64,000 bases of DNA, taken from Onchocerca volvulus. Lineage: Eukaryota > Nematoda > Chromadorea > Rhabditida > Onchocercidae. The translations under genes and the position numbers were made by a program. The notes under the pieces are model-generated. The model made no database searches, was not told the origin of the DNA, and saw only the letters and a list, made by a program, of their open reading frames with translations. Of the stretch, positions 61,807 to 64,000 are shown piece after piece. The first letter of the stretch is position 1. Each line of letters begins with the position of its first letter. Where the stretch lies: NCBI GenBank assembly GCA_000499405.2, contig HG738137.1:4650001-4714000 (forward strand). Reading direction: 5' to 3'.

Positions 61807-64000
61807 ATGACTACTGTTGTTGCTTCACTCGGACAAGAACCTGATCGTCAAGTAGAAGTGCGGTATTCAGATATTAAGGTTATTTTTTTTTTTTCAATAT
61901 TAAATGGATTTATTTGATTTAAAATATTTTTAGCAAGCAATATTGTGGAATTACTTTAAGAATGTGTGGATTTTTGTGATTGGGGATAAAGAAAATTTGA
62001 CTAACTTTTTCAGCATTAATTCCAGATTTGGAGATCGCTTCAAAATCAGGTGATTAAATACAAAAGTTAATTTTCAATAGGAATCATTTCCAGAATATCT
62101 ATTTCGAATTAGTTACACAAATTTCATTTTCTTGATTGTAGGTAGTTGATAGTGGTTCCTTTGGTATCGTCTATTTAGCCGAACTGATCGACACAGGTGA
62201 ACAAATTGCAATCAAGAAAGTACTTCAGGATAAGCGATTCAAGAATCGCGAACTACAGATAATGAGAAAGTTGAATCATAAAAATATTGTACAACTCAAA
62301 TATTTTTTCTATTCAGGGGGTGAAAAGAAGGATGAGCTCTATTTGAATCTGATTTTGGAGTAAGTTTCATCTGTGCAGCTTATTTCTGATCACTTTTTTC
62401 TATTCGTTTTGCTTTTTAGAAGTTTTTTTATCAAAGCTTTTGCTGGAATGTGTTCCAAACTAAAAACCAAATGGTAATTCTGCAAATTAGTGCTTTCGGA
62501 AATTCTGATTTTTGATTTTTACGACTAGATTCGTACCAGAGACTGTTTATCGTGTCGCCAGACATTATTCCAAATTACGACAAGCAGTACCCATTATATA
62601 CGTCAAGTTATACATGTTCCAATTGTTTCGAGCTCTGACATATATCCACCGACTTGGTAACATTTTTTTCTTGTTCAGTTCAATCAACGTGTATTCATTA
62701 TATTTATCGCACAAAAAGAAAGTAACTTCAGAGTCTTTATATAATTTTTATATAATATTAATTCATCATAAATTATATAACAGGATGAGAAACAGTGGTA
62801 TGACTCTGCATCTTTAAAAATCTGATTTTGTTTATTTGACTGGTCCTTTGATTTTTCTATACTGCTGAAGAAATCGTAGAAAATTTCTTAATGAAAAGTG
62901 AAACTCTATACATTAGCTATTCCGGATTCTTTCAGGAATTTGCCATAGAGATATCAAGCCACAAAATTTACTGATTGATACAGAAACGGCAGTACTTAAA
63001 CTTTGTGACTTTGGTTCAGCCAAATATCTTACTCGAGACGAGCCGAATGTTTCTTATATTTGTTCTCGTTATTATCGTGCTCCAGAGCTTATTTTCGGTG
63101 CTACCAACTATACGAACAGGTATTGAGTCAAATCTCGCTAAATATACGAGGAACAGTGAATAAAGATCCTCTGAAACTGAATTTGTCTTCAAAACTTACT
63201 TTCATCTTCTAAATTTACATTCTTTCAAAAAATGTTTTCTTTTTCAACGAACGAGCATTACATTATTAGAATTGTTCTAATATTTTCATGACATTGTGAA
63301 ATGTGTGAATATTTAATGTTACAGCATTGATATGTGGTCAGCGGGGACGGTTCTAGCAGAACTTTTATTGGGTCATCCGATATTCCTCGGTGATTCAGGT
63401 GTTGATCAACTCGTCGAAATTATCAAAGTTCTTGGTACTCCGTCAAAAGCACATATTCAAGAGATGAACCCGGATTATAAGGAACGTACTTTCCCTCCTA
63501 TCAAAGTGAGCACTGAATGGTATTAGTTGACTTAATGAAACAATATAATATATAATAATAATTAAAAGTTCTATATATTTTATTGTGAAGCAATAATTTA
63601 AAAGTTCTATATATTTTATTGTGAAGCAATAATTGCAATAAAGTCTATAAGAAAATAATAATTATTGTTCTGGCAATCGATGATATTATAACTACAATAA
63701 TCCATCAGCTGTAGATCATTCGGTTTTCCATTCCTATATTAGTTTTTCTAATTTTCGTGTTAATTTCAATTTGTTTTTTTTCTCATTCTTATCGGTTGAA
63801 TTCAAAATATTTCCATCTATTCAATATCCAATTAACAATCTGCAGCCGCGCCCATGGATACGTGTTTTTCGTTCAAATACAGATCCGGAAGCGATCGATC
63901 TTGTATCACTTATACTTGTTTATTCCCCACATCAACGACCCAGTCCGCTAGAAACTTGTGCACATTCATTTTTCGATGTGTTGCGTAATCCAGGAACAAA
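61807..64000 (+). CDS. GSK-3 family protein kinase, 3'-partial
   Basis: Exons 61807-61878, 62142-62359, 62529-62656, 62936-63119, 63325-63505 and 63846 to the edge encode about 312 residues of a glycogen synthase kinase 3 protein. All phases fit. The start [14 protein letters not shown] matches the conserved N-terminal segment of GSK-3. Present are the ATP Lys ([20 protein letters not shown]), [18 protein letters not shown], the activation-loop Tyr in [20 protein letters not shown] and the priming-phosphate pocket residues (Arg in KRFK, Arg in HRD, Lys in SAK). The glycine-rich loop reads VVDSGSFG where GSK-3 has V-I-G-N-G-S-F-G, so the first Gly is Asp. It may be the main GSK-3 or a diverged paralog like C. 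elegans gskl-1/gskl-2; the missing C-terminus would help. There is no long N-terminal extension. Confidence 0.94.
63564..63634. repeat. 36-bp tandem duplication in a GSK-3 intron
   Basis: Two almost identical 36-bp copies (63564-63599 and 63600-63634), each starting AAAAGTTCTATATATTTTAT, lie in the last intron seen of the kinase gene. Confidence 0.85.

Noticed and set aside
62014..62049. Possible small exon between GSK-3 exons 1 and 2
   Set aside because: It contains a stop in the needed frame, and GSK-3 proteins are contiguous across this join.
1..64000. tRNA, spliced-leader RNA genes, CRISPR arrays or bacterial (Wolbachia-like) inserts
   Set aside because: No B-box-like tRNA signal, SL1 sequence, regular direct-repeat array or bacterial operon was recognised by eye on either strand.

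Overview
The window is AT-rich (roughly 30% G+C by eye) nuclear DNA from an animal with many small exons, mostly short introns, T-rich 3' splice sites ending TTTTCAG and long poly(A)/poly(T) tracts in introns. Gene content and intron style point to a nematode, probably a spirurid or filarial worm; the clade is an inference. There is no rRNA, tRNA, CRISPR array or bacterial operon that I can support.

Layout. (1) From the left edge to 44653 on the + strand runs one giant gene, the BIRC6/BRUCE (Apollon) ortholog. It enters the window mid-gene. I traced about 102 coding exons whose summed length, about 15.04 kb, is exactly in frame (about 5,011 codons before the stop). It keeps both the BIR domain near the N-terminus and the catalytic UBC domain at the C-terminus. 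(2) Convergent to it on the - strand, 51484 to 45333, is a complete 19-exon 5'-3' exoribonuclease XRN2/Rat1 gene (938 residues). The two stop codons are about 680 bp apart and the 3' UTRs probably overlap. (3) A 3.2-kb gap with one GC-rich unexplained open frame leads to an Olig-family bHLH transcription factor on the - strand (56520 to 54651, 4 exons, one GC-AG intron). (4) NAXE, the NAD(P)HX epimerase, lies on the - strand (60734 to 57492, 4 exons). Its first exon is 1.1 kb upstream and adds an Arg-rich, mitochondrial-type N-terminus. (5) Divergent from NAXE, a GSK-3 family kinase starts at 61807 on the + strand and runs off the right edge. Its glycine-rich loop lacks the first glycine.

The genes share no pathway: they cover ubiquitin-based survival control, nuclear RNA decay, a cell-fate factor, metabolite repair and a signalling kinase. 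None shows operon spacing. Features worth checking are GC-AG introns (one competing with a normal GT donor), three acceptors ending TTTGAG, a duplicated 3' splice site, a mariner-like MITE with TA ends in an intron, and the altered GSK-3 loop. I saw no clearly new multi-gene system. Exon limits were read by eye and may be off by a few bases where noted.
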